Source of the DNA: UKL13-2 sp044228625 | Lineage (GTDB): Bacteria; Pseudomonadota; Gammaproteobacteria; Burkholderiales; Usitatibacteraceae | NCBI GenBank assembly: GCA_044228625.1 | Contig: JBGAUM010000106.1 | Span: 1-11,599 of the forward strand | Direction: 5' to 3' | Length of the DNA stretch: 11,599 nucleotides | Shown: positions 8,229 to 11,599 of the stretch, one piece after another | Numbering within the stretch: the first letter of the stretch is position 1 | Layout: each line of letters begins with the position of its first letter | Notes under the pieces: generated by a model | Told to the model about the DNA's origin: nothing | Seen by the model: the letters and a program-made list of their open reading frames with translations, nothing else | Databases searched by the model: none | Program-made: the position numbers and the translations under genes

Positions 8229-9068
8229 CTCCAAGGCGTGTTGCCAGTCGTACTTCGGCACCCAGCCCAAATTGCGCTTGGCCTTTAGATTGACGTACAC
8301 GCGGTCGATGCTCAAAGGCAATTTCCAACCGCGTGACTGGAACGCCCTGACCAACTCCGGCGATCGTTCCGTCAGGACACTTGGGGCATTGCTCCACAGC
8401 GCCTGGCAATCACTTTCCACAAACGGTGTTTCACCGGAAATGTTGAAGGCTTCAAAAGTTTCCAATCTTGCAGTCAATGCGCACTCGAAAGCCTGTGCCA
8501 CATCCCGCGCATCGATGCCGCGATGCAAACGGTAAACCGCCATCAATGGCAAAGGTTCCGGAAAGCATCGCGAGAAACGCAGGACCGTGGTTTGGAATGA
8601 CGATGAATATGCCCCCTTGCAAAGCGCCTCTGCGGCCAGCTTGGTCTCGTCGTAGACGTCCTCTGGTTCGGGGACCAGTTCCTCGGTAACCCATGCCGCG
8701 CGTCCGGTCACTTTCGCAGTGCGCATGGCGCCGCCATAGACCGAGGTACTGCTGGCCAGCAAGAATCTTCGAACGCCGTTTTGCTGCGCCGCTTGGATCA
8801 GTCGGTCCGTGGCATGCACGTTCAGGTCGAAAAACGCGTCACGGGTGTGTGTCTCGCGATGCGGCGCGTGCAGCGCTGCAAAATGCACGACCGCATCCGT
8901 CCCTTCGAGGAAAGGCCGCCAGTCGCGAATGGCCGTGATATCCGCAATGTGTCGGGTATGCGGGCCAGGCGCCATGTCGATGCCAACTACGTCATGGGAT
9001 CGCGCAAGCCACTCTGCCACCGTCGAGCCGGTCTTGGGCCCGGAAGACCCGGTCATCAGGATGCGCAT
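8220..9068 (-). CDS. NAD(P)-dependent epimerase/dehydratase-type SDR protein
   Basis: An extended short-chain dehydrogenase of 282 residues; substrate unknown. A Rossmann fold begins MRILMTGSSG, with an acidic residue at the end of strand 2 (Asp31 in VVGID, suggesting NAD). VHFAALHAP follows at 61-69. Catalytic residues are Ser in ASSTSVYGG (105-113) and the YxxxK pair Tyr139 and Lys143 in VYDETK. The segment HRGIDARDVAQAFECAL at 182-198 is typical of UDP-sugar epimerase-like proteins. Odd: the glycine motif is TGSSGPKTG, one residue longer than the usual TGxxGxxG of this class. I chose ATG at 9068, with GTGGA upstream; an ATG at 9110 would add 14 residues before the fold. It sits between greA and yhbY, where E. 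coli has no such gene. Confidence 0.88.
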   Translation of the reverse strand: MRILMTGSSGPKTGSTVAEWLARSHDVVGIDMAPGPHTRHIADITAIRDWRPFLEGTDAVVHFAALHAPHRETHTRDAFFDLNVHATDRLIQAAQQNGVRRFLLASSTSVYGGAMRTAKVTGRAAWVTEELVPEPEDVYDETKLAAEALCKGAYSSSFQTTVLRFSRCFPEPLPLMAVYRLHRGIDARDVAQAFECALTARLETFEAFNISGETPFVESDCQALWSNAPSVLTERSPELVRAFQSRGWKLPLSIDRVYVNLKAKRNLGWVPKYDWQHALEGV

Positions 9069-9128
9069 GGATTTTCCACGAGATCCAAGGCCAAACTCAA
9101 GGCTGGACATGGCCCTCAGGCCGAAAAT

Positions 9129-9153
9129 GGCCCAAACGGCGCACCAGTACTAG
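9129..9153 (-). repeat. Copy B of a short intergenic element (greA-SDR gap)
   Basis: Begins CTAG at 9153, four bases after the greA stop, and matches copy A at 21 of 25 bases without gaps. Its 3' end leads into a small hairpin, GGCC (9132-9129), loop ATTTTC, GGCC (9122-9119), with the same loop length as in copy A. The function is unknown. Confidence 0.4.
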
Positions 9154-9157
9154 CCTT

Positions 9158-9643
9158 TCAGAGGTAGCGCACATCCACGATTTCGTATTCTTTGTGGCCG
9201 CCGGGTGTACGCACGTCGACCACGTCGCCAGCGGATTTTCCGATCAGCCCGCGGGCAATGGGAGAGGAAAACGACAGCTTTCCCACCTTGATGTCGGCTT
9301 CATCCTCGCCGACGATCTGATACGTGACCGCCTCGCCGGAATCACAGTCTTCAAGGTCAACGGTCACGCCGAATACCACCCGTCCGTCCTCCTCCAGTCG
9401 CTTGGGATCAATGATTTTCGCGCTCGAAATCTTGGCTTCCAACTCCAGGATACGGCCGTCGATTAAACCCAGCTTTTCCTTCGCCGCATCGTATTCGGCG
9501 TTTTCCGACAAGTCGCCCTGCGCCCTTGCTTCCGCGATCGCCGTGATCACCGCAGGACGATCCTTGGTTTTCAGGCGATGCAATTCCGCTTTGAGTTGTT
9601 CCGCGCCATTCACGGTCAGGGGGATCTTGGCGATGCTGCTCAT
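9158..9643 (-). CDS. greA: Transcription elongation factor GreA
   Basis: Binds the secondary channel of RNA polymerase and triggers cleavage of backtracked RNA. It has 161 residues (E. coli 158). An N-terminal coiled coil spans about 1-78, with the acidic tip motif QGDLSENAEY (Asp44 and Glu47 correspond to E. coli Asp41 and Glu44). The C-terminal FKBP-like domain contains SPIARGLIGKSAGDVVDVRTPGG at 127-149. ATG 9643 was chosen because AAGGA lies seven bases upstream and the protein then starts like E. coli GreA. An in-frame ATG at 9709 would put the leader hairpins inside the gene. It follows carB by 84 bases; that gap holds a terminator-like structure that may control greA. Confidence 0.96.
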   Translation of the reverse strand: MSSIAKIPLTVNGAEQLKAELHRLKTKDRPAVITAIAEARAQGDLSENAEYDAAKEKLGLIDGRILELEAKISSAKIIDPKRLEEDGRVVFGVTVDLEDCDSGEAVTYQIVGEDEADIKVGKLSFSSPIARGLIGKSAGDVVDVRTPGGHKEYEIVDVRYL

Positions 9644-9658
9644 GGGACTTTCCTTGGG

Positions 9659-9690
9659 AAAAAACGGTTGCTGCCGCACGGCACAACCGT
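9659..9690 (-). terminator. Intrinsic terminator/attenuator in the carB-greA gap
   Basis: On the minus strand ACGGTTG (9690-9684) pairs with CAACCGT (9670-9664), and inside it TGCC (9683-9680) with GGCA (9675-9672). There is a four-base loop and one bulged G at 9671. The last T of the stem starts a run of six T (9664-9659). The greA ribosome-binding site follows directly. It may end carB transcription, attenuate greA, or both. Confidence 0.75.
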
Positions 9691-9694
9691 GCGG
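9674..9694 (-). promoter_or_regulatory. Alternative (anti-terminator-like) hairpin in the greA leader
   Basis: A perfect 8-base stem, CCGCACGG (9694-9687) with CCGTGCGG (9681-9674), around a 5-base loop. Both arms use bases needed by the terminator hairpin at 9664-9690, so the two folds exclude each other. This one is complete first during transcription. Confidence 0.5.
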
Positions 9695-9727
9695 GGACTT
9701 GGGGTTCATGGTGGGATCAGTTCGCCT

Positions 9728-11515
<1,788 letters not shown>

Positions 11516-11560
11516 GAGCAGGTAATCCGCATCGTTGCTGTCAAAAGTTTTCTTTTCATG

Positions 11561-11599
11561 TTACAATTCCAGAACGACCAGATCCTTGATTTGCGCGAG
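11561..11599 (-). pseudogene. carB: End of the CarB N-terminal part, stopped by TAA; runs off the right edge
   Basis: Twelve codons (LAQIKDLVVLEL) followed by TAA, in the same frame as the downstream CarB half. They match the E. coli CarB stretch FLVQIEELVRLEE in the oligomerisation domain. From this QI to the next conserved GF both proteins have 33 positions, counting the stop as one, so the stop replaces a residue without any insertion or deletion. Confidence 0.75.

Noticed and set aside
9069..9110. SDR start at ATG 9110
   Set aside because: It adds 14 residues before the first beta strand of the Rossmann fold; ATG 9068 gives the normal beginning, but this is not certain.
9644..9709. Longer GreA starting at ATG 9709
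   Set aside because: It would translate the terminator hairpins, lacks a ribosome-binding site, and adds 22 residues not found in GreA; ATG 9643 has AAGGA upstream.
11561..11563. TAA as a reassigned sense codon
   Set aside because: The SDR gene ends in TAA at a sensible C-terminus, and no other recognised gene in the window has an internal TAA, so a changed genetic code is not supported.

Overview
The window reads as a chromosomal housekeeping region of a proteobacterium, most likely a betaproteobacterium. The evidence is gene order (carB, greA, yhbY divergent from rlmE, then ftsH, folP, glmM), protein sequences close to the E. coli versions, and GC-rich codon use judged by eye. Genus and species cannot be read from it.

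Layout: almost everything is on the minus strand, so biological order runs from the right edge to the left. The right edge holds the C-terminal half of carB (carbamoyl-phosphate synthase large subunit). An in-frame TAA at 11561-11563 separates it from the last 12 visible codons of the N-terminal half. greA follows, preceded by two overlapping, mutually exclusive hairpins and a T-tract that look like an attenuator. Next come an NAD-dependent epimerase-type SDR gene, not part of the E. coli cluster, and the convergent plus-strand gene yhbY. yhbY is divergent from rlmE with only 26 bases between the two start codons. A good -10 box there places the yhbY transcript start on its ATG. rlmE leads into ftsH, folP and glmM. 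A strong intrinsic terminator stands between ftsH and folP.

Downstream of glmM is an accessory export module: a HlyD-type membrane-fusion protein overlapping by one base a peptidase-C39 ABC transporter that runs off the left edge. Its protease triad is intact, so it probably removes double-glycine-type leaders during export. No precursor peptide gene is visible.

How the genes work together: YhbY and RlmE act on the 50S ribosomal subunit. FtsH is the membrane quality-control protease. FolP (folate) and GlmM (UDP-GlcNAc for peptidoglycan and LPS) are biosynthetic enzymes often co-transcribed with ftsH. GreA rescues stalled RNA polymerase. CarB supplies carbamoyl phosphate for arginine and pyrimidines.

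I see no wholly new system. The points most worth checking are the in-register stop in carB, the greA leader, a short sequence shared by two intergenic gaps, the leaderless yhbY arrangement, and a serine at FolP position 64. No RNA genes, CRISPR arrays or insertion sequences were recognised, and no gap between genes exceeds 100 bases.
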